Shown piece by piece: positions 35,843 through 46,313 of a DNA stretch of 64,000 bases (the stretch's first letter is position 1; each line of letters starts with the position of its first letter). The notes beneath the pieces were generated by a model, which was given only the letters and a program-made list of their open reading frames with translations, was not told where the DNA came from and ran no database searches. The stretch comes from Spiroplasma alleghenense (GTDB lineage Bacteria; Bacillota_I; Bacilli_A; Mycoplasmatales; Mycoplasmataceae): the NCBI RefSeq assembly GCF_003363775.1, contig NZ_CP031376.1:1240001-1304000 (forward strand), written 5' to 3'. Position numbers and translations under genes: made by a program.

Positions 35843-35871
35843 AGTATATATATATATATATATAAAGTCAA
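35843..35871 (-). promoter_or_regulatory. TA-tract promoter of lipoprotein 15: (TA)10, spacer 17
   Basis: TTGACT at 35866-35871, TATACT at 35843-35848. Predicted ON. Confidence 0.78.
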
Positions 35872-35904
35872 TTAGGGGGGTGTTATTGAAATCTTGTAAA
35901 AATA

Positions 35905-35927
35905 AAAAAGCACCAAAAGTGCTTTTT
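35905..35927 (-). terminator. Terminator of lipoprotein 16
   Basis: AAAAAGCAC and complement, loop of five bases; 120 bases beyond the stop codon at 36050. Confidence 0.8.
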
Positions 35928-36049
35928 GATAAAATCTAAAATTAGTGAGGATTGGTTTAGCAAACAAATTTCTGTTGGCAAATTTTTAGAATAAAATATT
36001 TAATTTTGATGCGAAATCATGGATTAAATTTATATCATTGTTTTTAAAG

Positions 36050-37852
36050 CTATTTGAATCATCACCCAGAATTAGACTTTGACTCACCTGTCATATCCAT
36101 TGTGTGACCGTCTCTTCATCCAATTTGGAAACATGTTTTAGAAACACTATTATTTGAAGCTTCGAACGAAAAAAACCATGTTTTTAAAGTTAACCAACGG
36201 CCTTTATCCGACATATTATCACAGAAATATATTTCATCCTCCTGATTAAATGTCATTTTTTCAAAACCAACGTTATGATACACCGCAGACCTATTTACTC
36301 TTGTAGTTAGACCAAGAGGTTCTAATCAATCAGCAGCCTTTTGATTGGCTTTAAGAAGCAAATCAAAAGAATCTTCATAATCCATCAATGTCATAGGCTC
36401 AATGTCTTTCATTTCTTCTGGTTTGTTAAGGTAGAATTTTCAATCTGTATTATCTTCTTGTAATTTTGTATCATTGAAACCAAAAAACTCTTTTTGAAAA
36501 TTATAAGAATCAGTGATAAATTTCTTGTATAAAACTTTAGTGTTTTCACATTCAGGAAGTTGTTTTATAACAATTTGTTCTTTTGGTAATTCATAGTTAA
36601 ATCCATTATATTTAAAACTAATATCATCAATTGTTGATCTAAAAAGAGCGATATAGTTTCTTTGCTTTCTGGGTTCTAACTTAAAATTTGAGTTTTTTAA
36701 ACTTCCTTGAAATGCATAATTTATTAACAACATATACTCCAAGTTAAAAGAGTTTAATGATTCTGAAAAATCATCAAATTCGGATTCAAGTTCTTTTATG
36801 TTTTTTATGTAATCATTAATTCGACTCTTCATTCACCTTGAATCATTTGAGCTGAGTTCTTCAATAAAATCCTTTTCAGCTTGCTTGTCACCTTTTAGTG
36901 CTGATTGTAGAGTTTTTATAGCTTCAGGTTCAGGGTTATCTGCGCTGGGGTCCCAATACACGTAATTTTTTGGGTATGTTATTGAGGCATCAATGATATT
37001 ATTGGTATTGGTGTTAATTTTTCAATCGTTGTTAAAATCAATTGGTTCTTCGTTTCATTGCGCATTATTTAAAATACTTTGCAAATTTTGAAATACTAAA
37101 TTACTTTCTGTTTTTTGGTTTATTGCCTCAGCGGTACTGAATAAATCACCTTTGTCACTTTTAATTTCAAAACTATTGGCATTTTCAACCGAGTTCAGAG
37201 TATCTTTATAAATATTTTTTATCTCATTTAAATCCTGAGCTTCTAGTTTACTGCTTAAAATTGTAATTGAGGTCTTGAATAAATTAAGATTTTCTACCTC
37301 TATTTCTTGATTTGAATTTAAAAAATAAAAGTTAGCTCCAATAGCAATATAAACAGATAAAGGTCCTTTCTCCTCTTTTTCTTCAATTTTTATACTATCA
37401 ATAAAATAACCTTCCTTTAAAGGAGTTTTCCCATCAACTAAAATTGGTTTATAGTTAACATTGGAAAGAACGTTATTTGTTATTTCAGATTCTACTATAT
37501 TTCAGTGAATTAAATCCTTAATATAATTTTGCATTTCTTGGGATTCAGGTGATTCCATATTTTCAATATTTTCCTTATTATTTTTGATTCATTCCTCATC
37601 TCGATCACCAAAAGGATAATCAACCCCGTTATCTCCACCACTTTTGAATGAAACAAAAAAGTAATCATCAAAATCGCTTTTTAAACTAGAATTGAAGATT
37701 TCTTGAACTGTGGTTTTTAATTCTTTTTGTAAAGATTGGTAATCAAATTCCTCGCCAATATTGGGATTCACCTTCTTTTTACAGGCAATAACACTTAATG
37801 GAGCTGAAACCACCATACTTGTCGCTGCTAAAATAGTCAATAATTTCTTCAT
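36050..37852 (-). CDS. MOLPALP-like lipoprotein, phase-variable type (lipoprotein 16)
   Basis: 600 residues, sister of 15 and 17. Lipobox LSVIAC. Residues IKNIKELESEFDDFSESLNS and FRSTIDDISFKYNGFNYELP are shared with gene 17. Start ATG 37852 with AAGGAG seven bases upstream. Downstream of the stop, about 110 bases (including the hairpin) are the same as after gene 17, which shows the duplicated unit includes the 3' flank. Confidence 0.88.
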
Positions 37853-37888
37853 ATTTGTTTCTCCTTATAATTTTATATATCTATACCT

Positions 37889-37917
37889 AGTATATATATA
37901 TATATATATAAAGTCAA
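37889..37917 (-). promoter_or_regulatory. TA-tract promoter of lipoprotein 16: (TA)10, spacer 17
   Basis: TTGACT at 37912-37917, TATACT at 37889-37894. Predicted ON. Confidence 0.78.
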
Positions 37918-37950
37918 TTAGGAAGGTGTTATCGAAATCTTGTAAAAATA

Positions 37951-37973
37951 AAAAAGCACCAAAAGTGCTTTTT
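37951..37973 (-). terminator. Terminator of lipoprotein 17
   Basis: AAAAAGCAC and complement with loop CAAAA; copy of the hairpin at 35905. Confidence 0.8.
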
Positions 37974-38096
37974 GATAAAATCTAAAATTAGTGAGGATTG
38001 GTTTAGCAAACAAATTTCTGTTGGCAAATTTTTAGAATAAAATATTTAATTTTGATGCGAAATCATGGATTAAATTTATATTACTATTGTTTATTG

Positions 38097-39899
38097 CTAT
38101 TTGAATCATCACCCAGAATTAGACTTAGACTCACCTGTCATATCAATTCTGTGACCGTCTCTTCACCCAATTTGAAAATATGTTTTGTAAACGCCAGTCC
38201 TTGAAGCTTCGAACGAAAAAAACCATGTTTTTAAAGTTAACCAACGGCCTTTATCCGACATATTATCACAGAAATATATTTCATCCTCCTGATTAAATGT
38301 CATTTTTTTAAAACTAATGTTACTATCTGACGCAGACTGATTTACTCTTGTTGTTAATCCAAGAGGTTCTAATCAATCAGCAGCCTTTTGATTGGCTTTA
38401 AGAAGCAAATCAAAAGAATCTTCATAATCCATCAATGTCATGGGTTTAATATCTTTCATCTCTTCTGGTTTGTTAAGGTAGAATTTTCAATCAGCATTAT
38501 CTTCTTGTAATTCTTTATCGTTGAAACCAAAGAACTCTTTTTGAAAATTATAAGAATCAGTGATAAATTTCTTGTATAAAACTTTAGTGTTTTCACATTC
38601 AGGAAGTTGTTTTATAACAATTTGCTCTTTTGGTAATTCATAGTTGAAGCCATTATATTTAAAACTAATATCATCAATAGTTGATCTAAAAAGGGCAATA
38701 TAGTTTCTTTGCTTTATGGGTTCTAACTTAAAATTTGAGTTTTTTAAACTCGCCTGAAATTCAGAGTTTATAGACAACATATACTCTAAGTTAAAAGAGT
38801 TAAGCGATTCTGAAAAATCATTAAATTCAGTTTCAAGTTCTTTTATGTTTTTTATGTAATCATTAATTCGACTCTTCATTCACCTTGAATCATTTGAGCT
38901 GAGCTCTTCAATAAAATACTTTTCAGCTTGCTTGTCCCCTTTTAGTGCTGATTGTAGAGTTTTTACAGCTTCAGGTTCAGGGTTATATGCGCTGGGGTCC
39001 CAATACACGTAATTGTTTGGGTAACTTATTGAGGCATTAATAATATTATTGGTATTGGTGTTAATTTTTCAATCGTTGTTAAAATCAATTGGTTCTTCGT
39101 TTCATTGCACATTATTTAAAATATTTTGCAAATTTTGAAATACTAAATTACTCTCTGTTTTTTGATTTATTGCCTCAGCGGTACTGAATAAATCACCTTT
39201 GTCACTTTTAATTTCAAAACTATTGGCATTTTCAACCGAGTTCAGAGTATCTTTATAAATGTTTTTTACCTCATTTAAATCCTGTGCTTCAATTTCTTTG
39301 CCTAAAATCGTAATTGAGGTCTTGAATAAATTCAGATTCTCTACTTCTATTTCATGATTTGAATTTAAAAAATAAAAGCTAGCCCCGATAGCAATATAAA
39401 CAGATAAAGGTCCATCCTCGTCTTTTTCTTCAATTTTTATACTATCAATAAAATAGCCATCCTTTAAAGGGGTTTTTCCATCAACTAAAATCGGTTTATA
39501 GTTTACATTAGAAAGAACGTTCTTTATTATTTCAGATTCTACTTTATTTCAGTGAATTAAATCCTTAATATAGTTTTGCATTTCTTGAGATTGAGTTGAT
39601 TCCATATTTTCAATATTTTTTTTATTATTTTTGATCCATTCTTTATTTCGCTTGCCAAAAGGATAATCAACCCCATTATCTCCGCCCTTTTCAAATGAAA
39701 CAAAAAAGTAATCATCAAAATCACTTTTCAAACTAGAATCAAAAATTCCTTGAACTGTGGCTTTTAATTCTTTTTGCAAATATTGGTAATCAAATTCTTC
39801 ATCAGTATTTGGATCAACTTTTTTCTTACAAGCCACCACGCTAATGGGGGCTGAAACCACCAAACTGGTAGCCCCCAAAATGGTTAATAACTTCTTCAT
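38097..39899 (-). CDS. MOLPALP-like lipoprotein (lipoprotein 17)
   Basis: 600 residues, sister of 15 and 16. Lipobox ISVVAC; mature start KKKVDPNTDEEFDY. It is the first gene after the dehydrogenase gene, whose terminator it abuts. It keeps the leader of the TA family, but its promoter tract is interrupted and set at 17 bases, so it is predicted to be permanently on. Confidence 0.87.
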
Positions 39900-39935
39900 A
39901 TTTGTTTCTCCTTATAATTTTATTTATCTATACCT

Positions 39936-39964
39936 AGTATATATATGTGTATATAAAAAATCAA
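39936..39964 (-). promoter_or_regulatory. Interrupted TA promoter of lipoprotein 17, fixed spacer 17
   Basis: -10 TATACT at 39936-39941, -35 TTGATT at 39959-39964, spacer 17. The tract is broken by ACAC (minus strand), which should hinder slippage. The -35 lies inside the terminator stem of the upstream dehydrogenase gene. Confidence 0.65.
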
Positions 39965-40007
39965 CCTTTTTGAAAGCAGTTATCTGCACCGCTAAAGGTT
40001 GATTTTT
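39955..40007 (-). terminator. Terminator of the dehydrogenase/AEC operon
   Basis: AAAAATCAACCTTT and complement form a 14-base-pair stem with a 24-base loop, then a T run on the minus strand. It overlaps the -35 of lipoprotein 17. Confidence 0.8.
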
Positions 40008-40052
40008 ATATTTAAATTTATTTTAATTACTTTTTATTAGTTGTTTTTAAAC

Positions 40053-41051
40053 TTATTTTATTTCATTTTTACATTGCCCAGTCTTTAGGTATTCTTGTAA
40101 ATTAAGATAAGTGGTTTCAACCATATTTTTAACTGCCTCATCAGTAAAACTACCAATATGAGGAGTTATTACCACCCTTGGGTAAAATTGGTGTAGCTTT
40201 TCATAAGCTTCAATTGGTAGTTTATCATTACCAAAAGTTTTGAAGAATATTTGTGGTTCTTTTTCCACAACATCCAAGGCAGCCCCTTTAATATGATTAG
40301 ATTTAATTGCTTCATATAAAGCAACAGGGTCTAGTAGTTCTCCTCGTGAAGCATTTACAATAAATGAGTTAGGTTTCATTTTAGAAATAAAATCCTTATT
40401 AATCATATGTTCATTTTCCCCAGCAATATAAGGACAGTGAATTGATATTAAATCACTGGTTTTAATTAATTCATCCAGTTTTTTATATTCAATGATTCCC
40501 TTAGCTCCTTTATTTTCATATAAATCATAACCAATTACTTTGGCTCCCATGCCATGTCATCCTTTGGCAGTTTCTAAACCAATTCTACCTGTTCCAATTA
40601 TTCCAATAGTTGAGTTGCGAATTTCTTGGGCAAACATAAATGAGTCCACAGTGAAATCTTTATTTACCCCAGTTTTATTGACCATATAAAAGGTATTACG
40701 CATTAAACCCATTCCAAGCGCTAAGGCCAGTTCACTAACCGCATTGGGTGAATAAAATGGTACATAGCCAGTTTTTAATCCTAGCTCACGACAAGCGGGC
40801 ACATCAATATGATTAACCCCAACAGTGCGAGTTAGAACATATTTAACCCCAGCTTCCTTCATTTTTATTAAGTTTTGTTTATCCGCTACACAATTGGCAC
40901 GTAACATTACAGCTTCACAGCCATTAACTGTTGTAATATTTTCGTGGGTTAATAATTTGGGTTCTAAAATTAAGTCGTAGCCAAATTTTTTATTTAAATC
41001 AATAAAAAATTGCTTTTCAGTTTCTCTAACCCCATAACATATCATTTTCAT
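40053..41051 (-). CDS. D-2-hydroxyacid dehydrogenase (D-lactate dehydrogenase family)
   Basis: 332 residues. The NAD-binding loop GTGRIGLETAKG, the catalytic Arg region (NASRGELLD), the Glu after VVEKEP and the catalytic His in ITPHIGS are present in the right order. It would reduce a 2-oxoacid, most likely pyruvate to D-lactate, with NADH. The AEC carrier gene lies 22 bases upstream on the same strand, so uptake or export of an organic acid is linked to its reduction or oxidation. Good AAAGGAG before ATG 41051. One TGA codes for Trp just after the NAD loop. Confidence 0.88.
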
Positions 41052-41073
41052 TTAATTATTCTCCTTTAATTTT

Positions 41074-42312
41074 TTAACTAGCAAATAGTGTTGTTGATCC
41101 AATGGCAGTTCCCACAACTACTCAAATTGGCATAGTGATAATAGCAGCTAGAGTTGATAGGGTTGTGACATTACTTGCTAATTCGGGTTGTTTGTCATAA
41201 TTAATTGCATAAGCAACCACCACATTAGCTGGTGGGGTTGCTGCCATTATTAAGATAACAGTTAATTGAATTGAAGTAATTTGTCATGCCCCAGAGGCAG
41301 TTCCAATTCAAGCAAATAGGGTCACAAATACTAATGCCACAATTGGTACTAAGAAAACTCTGATTCCAGTAGCATATCAAACCACTTTTGACTTCATAGC
41401 TTTTTTGACATTTCCTTTAGCAATTGTCATCCCAATAGAAATTCAAGCCAATGGTGTACAAATGGCTGCCAGAGTTGAAAGGATTGATTTAATTGGGGGA
41501 AATAATAAGTCGATTCTTAATGGTGAAAAGGCTTTGGTATCCCCATACTGAACTACTTTAATTCCTGGAATTAATTGAGTTGCTCAAATAAAGAATCCTA
41601 AAAAAGTTGCAATTAAAATTGGATTCAAGAATATTTGTTTCAAATTTTGATTACGAATTTTTTTGCGCTCTGGAGCTTGAGTTAATAAAATTTCTTGTCT
41701 TAAAGCTTTTTGGGTTTGTAAGAACTCAACTTGTTCAATTGGGGGTAAGTTTTGTAACTGAATTTTTATTTCTTTTCGAGTTAAGAAACCAGAATTAGTT
41801 GTTGCTACATTTTTCTTACTCATAATTGAAAATCCTAATGAGTATAAGAAAATACGATAAGGGATATTAAAATTGTTAGCTGTAGTTGGTCCATCTTTTG
41901 GGAAAATCGCTGTAATTAACGGAATACCAAAGAAAGTTGTTGAACCCAAGGCGATACACATTGACAAGGTATCTTGAATATCTTTTTCATATTTATAAAA
42001 GAATACCTTCGCCCCCATTGTCATGACCAAATAAAAGATAAAACCAATCATAATAACTGATAATTCAGATTTTAATTCCTCAATAGTCACATCATTTAGA
42101 AAACCATTTAAAGCTAAAGCTGGTAATCCAACCAGCATCACTAATCTAGTAAACGCTTTTTCCCAATCTTTATTTAAAAGACCTTTAACGGTTAGGAAAA
42201 AACCTAAACCAATTACTGAAATTGTGGCGATGATTGCAGATCAAAGCGATCAAGATACTAAGGTAGCCTTTAAGGCTTCGCCAACACTATTGCTAAATAA
42301 ATTTGTTAACAT
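41074..42312 (-). CDS. AEC family transporter (auxin efflux carrier/malate permease type)
   Basis: 412 residues with about ten hydrophobic segments, in two bundles separated by a polar loop (residues about 175-230, with EIKIQLQNLPPIEQVEF). The C-terminal bundle has ITSIQLTVILIMAATPPANV, typical of the family's conserved last helices. Family members carry malate, lactate or other carboxylates. GGAGG precedes ATG 42312. First gene of a two-gene operon with the dehydrogenase. Confidence 0.85.
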
Positions 42313-42375
42313 TTTTTGTTCCTCCAAGACAATATTAGCAAATAAAATATTTATAAACAATCATAAAATGGAAAA

Positions 42376-42424
42376 AATTATTTATTTAATAAAAAGTTTA
42401 GATTTTTTTATTAAATAAATAATT
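42376..42424 (-). terminator. Terminator of lipoprotein 18
   Basis: A 20-base-pair perfect AT-rich stem with an 8-base loop, 30 bases past the stop at 42452. It also lies just upstream of the AEC gene. Confidence 0.75.
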
Positions 42425-42451
42425 TATGTTTTTAAATAAAGTTGTTTTAGA

Positions 42452-44233
42452 TTATTTCAGTATTCATTTTGTCGGTGTTTCATAAGGAGTTGTATATGTT
42501 GAAACATCACCTCTTACATTGAAACCAAAGAAAAGTTTTCCTTGACGTATTTCAATAAATTCAGGAGAGTAAAAGGAAACTTTAATTGAATTTAAATTTT
42601 TTACATTGTTTGCAGAATCTCAAAAGTACAATTCTCCATCTTCGTTAAAGCTAGCTTCTGTTGCATAATTAATTCCATATGAATTATTATCTGCAGCCAC
42701 GTGCAAATCTAGTGGTTCTAGGAAAGCAGCCGCTTCGCGATTTGCCGCAACCAAATCATCCATTGCATCGGGAGCCGACATCACTGTTCTTGGTTCAATA
42801 TCTTTTCAAGATTCAGGTTTTTTAAGATAATACTTATAGTCGGGATTATCAGTCAGTGATCAACCTTCTTCAAATCCAAATAAAAGTTTATTAAAATAAA
42901 AAGCATCAGAAATAAATTTTGCATATAAATCTTTTGAGTTTCCAATTTTGGGACGTTGTTTTATTACGATTTGCTCAGTGGGAAGTTCATACACAGACTC
43001 ATTATAAGTAAATGAAACATTTTCGATTGAGGCTCTAAATAATGCAATATAACTTCTGTCTTCTTCAGGGTTTAACTTAAAATTATTTCTTTTCAAACTA
43101 CTTTCAAAAAGCTTACCTGCGCTTGAATATCTTAAATTATATTCTAAGTTATAAGAATTAATCACTTCGGCAAAATCGCCATGTTTTGCCGCCAATTCTT
43201 CAATGTTTTCAATTCTGTTTCTGGTAGTATTTTCTAAAACTTTAGACTTATTCATGCTGCATAGGTCAATAAATTCTTGTTCAGCCCCGGGTTTCCCTTC
43301 TAAAGCTTTGGTAAAATAAGTGCTTCCGTATTGTGAAACACCAATTTTATACTTTGGTCGCTGCTCAGAAAGTGAAGCATCTACTATATTTTCTTTATTA
43401 GTATTAATTTTGTAGTCTTTATTGATTGTAACCCCTTCTAAGCTTGAATCAATTGAGTCGATAATTGAATCTAGTTGTTTAAAAATCGGATTGCTATCAT
43501 TTTTGTTATCAATTAAGGCGGCGGTTTTTTCTAATCGCCCTGTGTCGCTTTCAATTAAAAAACTATTGGCATTTTCCACTGAATTAATTTCATCTACATA
43601 AGTATCTTTAGTCTCATTTAGAATAACCTCGTCTTCAGAATTCTTCATTATGTTAATTGAGGTTTTATAGTTATTGAGATTGTCGTTAACCATTTGTCCC
43701 GTTTCATCTAAGTAGTAAAAATTGGCCCCAATTTCAATATTGACAACAAAACTATCTGAACCGTTTGTTTTAAAGCTCATATCTTTTATTTCATAACCAT
43801 CTCTTAGCGGAGTTTTATTATCAACTAAAATTGGTTTGTAATTTATGTTGGTCAATATCTTTTGAGATATTTCGCTTTCAACATTTTCTCAACGAATAAT
43901 TTGGGAAATATCCTTTCTAACCTCAATGTATTCAAGAGATTCTTTATCGCCCAATTTTTCTTGAAATTCAATAAATCATTCAATACCTTTATCTCCAAAT
44001 GGATAATCAACTTTTTCATTACCATTTGATTCACTAACAAAAAGGTAATCATCAAAATCTTTTTTTAAATTGGCATTAAAAATTTCTTGAACCGAGTTTC
44101 TTAACTCTTTTTGTAAGTATACAAAGTCAAATTCACCATCAACTTCATCCTTAGTTTTACCACATGCAACCACGCTTAAAGGAGTTGATACAATTAACGT
44201 ACTTGCCGCTAAAATACTTAGTAATTTTTTCAT
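42452..44233 (-). CDS. MOLPALP-like lipoprotein (lipoprotein 18)
   Basis: 593 residues, last of the array. Lipobox LSVVAC-GKTKDEVDGEFD. Core NINYKPILVDNKTPLRDG, ESDTGRLEKTA, and YIALFRASIENV place it between the 6-7-8 and 15-16-17 subgroups. It uses the same kind of leader as the TA family but a fixed promoter, and so shows what the ancestral, non-switching promoter may have looked like. Its C-terminal tail (ETPTKWILK) differs from the others. Confidence 0.88.
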
Positions 44234-44268
44234 ATTATTTCTCCTTAGAATTTTATTTATCTAAACAT

Positions 44269-44297
44269 AGTATATAAGCAAGGGTCGTTAAAGTCAA
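44269..44297 (-). promoter_or_regulatory. Fixed promoter of lipoprotein 18 (reference geometry)
   Basis: TTGACT at 44292-44297, a 17-base non-repeat spacer, TATACT at 44269-44274. The -35 and -10 hexamers are the same as in the TA promoters, which supports reading those promoters in this register. Confidence 0.8.
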
Positions 44298-44324
44298 TTA
44301 ATATGAGAAATACTCCAAAATACG

Positions 44325-44361
44325 AAAAAACCCTAAAAATATTAAATTTTTAGGGTTTTTT
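44325..44361 (-). terminator. Terminator of the nuclease gene
   Basis: AAAAAACCCTAAAAAT and complement form a 16-base-pair stem, just past the stop at 44374. Confidence 0.88.
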
Positions 44362-44373
44362 AAATAGTTAATG

Positions 44374-45024
44374 TTAAAAACAATTGCTAAATTCTTCACT
44401 AGATTTTAGCTCTTCAATTTGATTTTGAGCAAAGTATAGCTCTTCTTGAGTAATTGTGTAATGCGCTTCATTGCGAGAGTTATAAACTTCAAAGTAATCA
44501 ATTTGGTCAACATCCTCAAAAAGTTCTAAGATTAGTAATTCATATAATTTTAACTGTAAGGTTTCTTTTAAACGATTTAATCGCGAAGTAGTTTTAAAAT
44601 CAACTAAATGTCATTTATTGTTTTCATCCAAATATAGTAAGTCAAAAGTTCCATTCATCTTATAATTGGAAATTGACACTTCACTATAGATTTCTTTAGC
44701 TTTAATATATTTTAATTTATTTTTAATTCAGTTGTATTCGCTTAGATGAGTTCGAACAGCTTTGCCATCCTTGGCATGACAACACTCATCAATTTCAACT
44801 TCTTTTAAAAATTGACTAATTAGCCCATGAACACAAACTCCTTTATCAATGGCCGCTTCTAAAATGGTTGGATCAATTTCATTAGCATTAAAGGGATAAA
44901 AATATTCAATTAATCTTGTTGCACTTGGTGCTTCTATTACCTGGTTTTTATCTACATCAATATATTGATGAGTTTCTTCAATAATAGTTACTTTTGGGTT
45001 TTGATAATATTCTTTTAGTTTCAT
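44374..45024 (-). CDS. PD-(D/E)XK nuclease superfamily protein (RecB/Cas4-like)
   Basis: 216 residues. The motif MNGTFDLLYLD followed by HLVDFKTTSRL gives the GxxD...(V)DxK active-site pattern of the RecB/Cas4-type nuclease fold, and a C-terminal YFAQNQIEE helix is also usual. No Fe-S cysteine cluster is evident at the C-terminus (two Cys in DECCHAK near residue 83 only), so it is closer to phage or housekeeping exonucleases than to Cas4. It is divergent from the defence island and lies 95 bases from it. Role in repair or defence is open. Confidence 0.78.
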
Positions 45025-45062
45025 GTTGTACCTTTTTCTAAATATATCTTAACAAAGTATAA

Positions 45063-45091
45063 TTGATTTTACTTATATAAATTTGTATAAT
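45063..45091 (+). promoter_or_regulatory. Promoter of the HNH endonuclease gene
   Basis: TTGATT (45063-45068), 17-base spacer, TATAAT (45086-45091), 28 bases ahead of the ATG at 45120. Confidence 0.75.
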
Positions 45092-45119
45092 TAATATAAT
45101 AGATAATCAGAGAAATAGT

Positions 45120-46229
45120 ATGAGCGAAAAAATTAGAGTTAAAATGATTCATGAGGATAAAACGATAGATATTGTTCTTTACTTAGTAGGATTTGTTTTG
45201 GTTAAATTTGAAGTGATTGGTAAAAAAGCAAATTTTAAAAACATTTTTTTTGATAAAAAAAATTTAATTAGTTTTGAGGTATTCAAAAATTGATTTTACC
45301 TACCCTATAAAATTAAAACTGAAGATTTCAAAATTGTGGATGAGATAGATTTTTACAACAAATATAAAGAGTTTTTAAATATTAATTTTAATGAACAAAG
45401 ACCTAAATACGGTACAGAAGAAATGAAATACTTAACTGCATTTTATCTTATAAACAATAGAAACAATTCTTACGCGGAAATTTTTGAAAAAGAAAACTGA
45501 ATTAAATTTATAAATATTAAAACTACTAATTTAGGTTTCATTAGAGGATGAAGGTCCTATGCAGCGAAAATAGATAATATAAAATTTTACGACCCAAAGT
45601 CTATAAAAGGAAGGTCGGGTATTAAAAACGAACTTGCAAATGATAAGAACTCAAGGCAGTATATCAGAAGAAAAGAAATAAATCTAATTTGCCTTTATTC
45701 TTTTTTTGAAGATGACATAGAAAAGGCAGTGGAGTTTTTATATGGAAGTGCTTTTAGTTTCGATCAATTGTTAGATAATTCTAAAATAAATGAAATCGAA
45801 TTTGTTAATGAGAAAAATGTCGAAATAGTTACGAGAGATCCAATGCTTCAGTCAAGGTGAAGAAAAAGATTAATAGAAATTTTTGGATCTTGCTGTATTT
45901 CAAACTGCAAAATAACAAATAATGAATTACTTGTTGCGAGTCATATTAAACCTTATAGCCAGTGTAAAAATTCGGAAAAATTTGATTTAAATAATGGATT
46001 AATTTTGTGTGCAAACCACGATAAACTGTTTGATAGGTTTTTAATTTCATTTGATTCAGAAAAACTAAGCATTTTGATTTCTAAAAATATTTATGATGAT
46101 ATTTCAACATTGAATATTAATAGCGATTCTACACTTATTGGCCATTTTAAATCTCCTGAATTTATTAAATATTTAAAATTTCATAACTTAATTTGAGATA
46201 TAAAAAATAAAGATACTTATAATAAATAA
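45120..46229 (+). CDS. HNH endonuclease (restriction endonuclease type)
   Basis: 369 residues. The C-terminal third has an HNH_2-type core: ISNCKITNNELLVASHIKPY, then DLNNGLILCANHDKLFDR (about residues 265-310), with His in SHIKP and the HDKLFD metal site. This combination is typical of restriction-linked HNH nucleases that cut DNA. The N-terminal 230 residues are not recognised and may bind the target. Several TGA codons are Trp. It stands first in the defence island, 84 bases ahead of the methyltransferase gene, which has its own promoter, and could be that enzyme's restriction partner. Confidence 0.82.
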
Positions 46230-46275
46230 ATTATTTAATTTTTTATAATTTATCATATAATTCTAAATTATAATT

Positions 46276-46294
46276 CATGATTATCATGTATAAT
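46276..46294 (+). promoter_or_regulatory. Palindrome in the methyltransferase promoter
   Basis: CATGATTATCATG (46276-46288) is a 6+1+6 palindrome directly ahead of a TATAAT (46289-46294), that is, inside the spacer. It could be an operator for feedback on the restriction-modification genes. Confidence 0.5.
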
Positions 46295-46313
46295 AATTTA
46301 GAAGGAGATTATC

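Noticed and set aside
26048-37973. Repeated short hairpins with GCACC/GGTGC cores, considered as a CRISPR or mobile repeat
   Set aside because: Each sits just past a lipoprotein stop codon with a T run, at gene-length spacing; they are terminators copied along with the duplicated genes.
42376-42424. Twenty-base-pair AT-rich hairpin considered as an AEC gene operator
   Set aside because: It directly follows the stop of lipoprotein 18 on the same strand and has a T run; termination is the simpler reading, though a dual role is possible.
44374-45024. Cas4 as an identity for the nuclease gene
   Set aside because: No C-terminal cysteine cluster, and no CRISPR array or other cas gene in the window.
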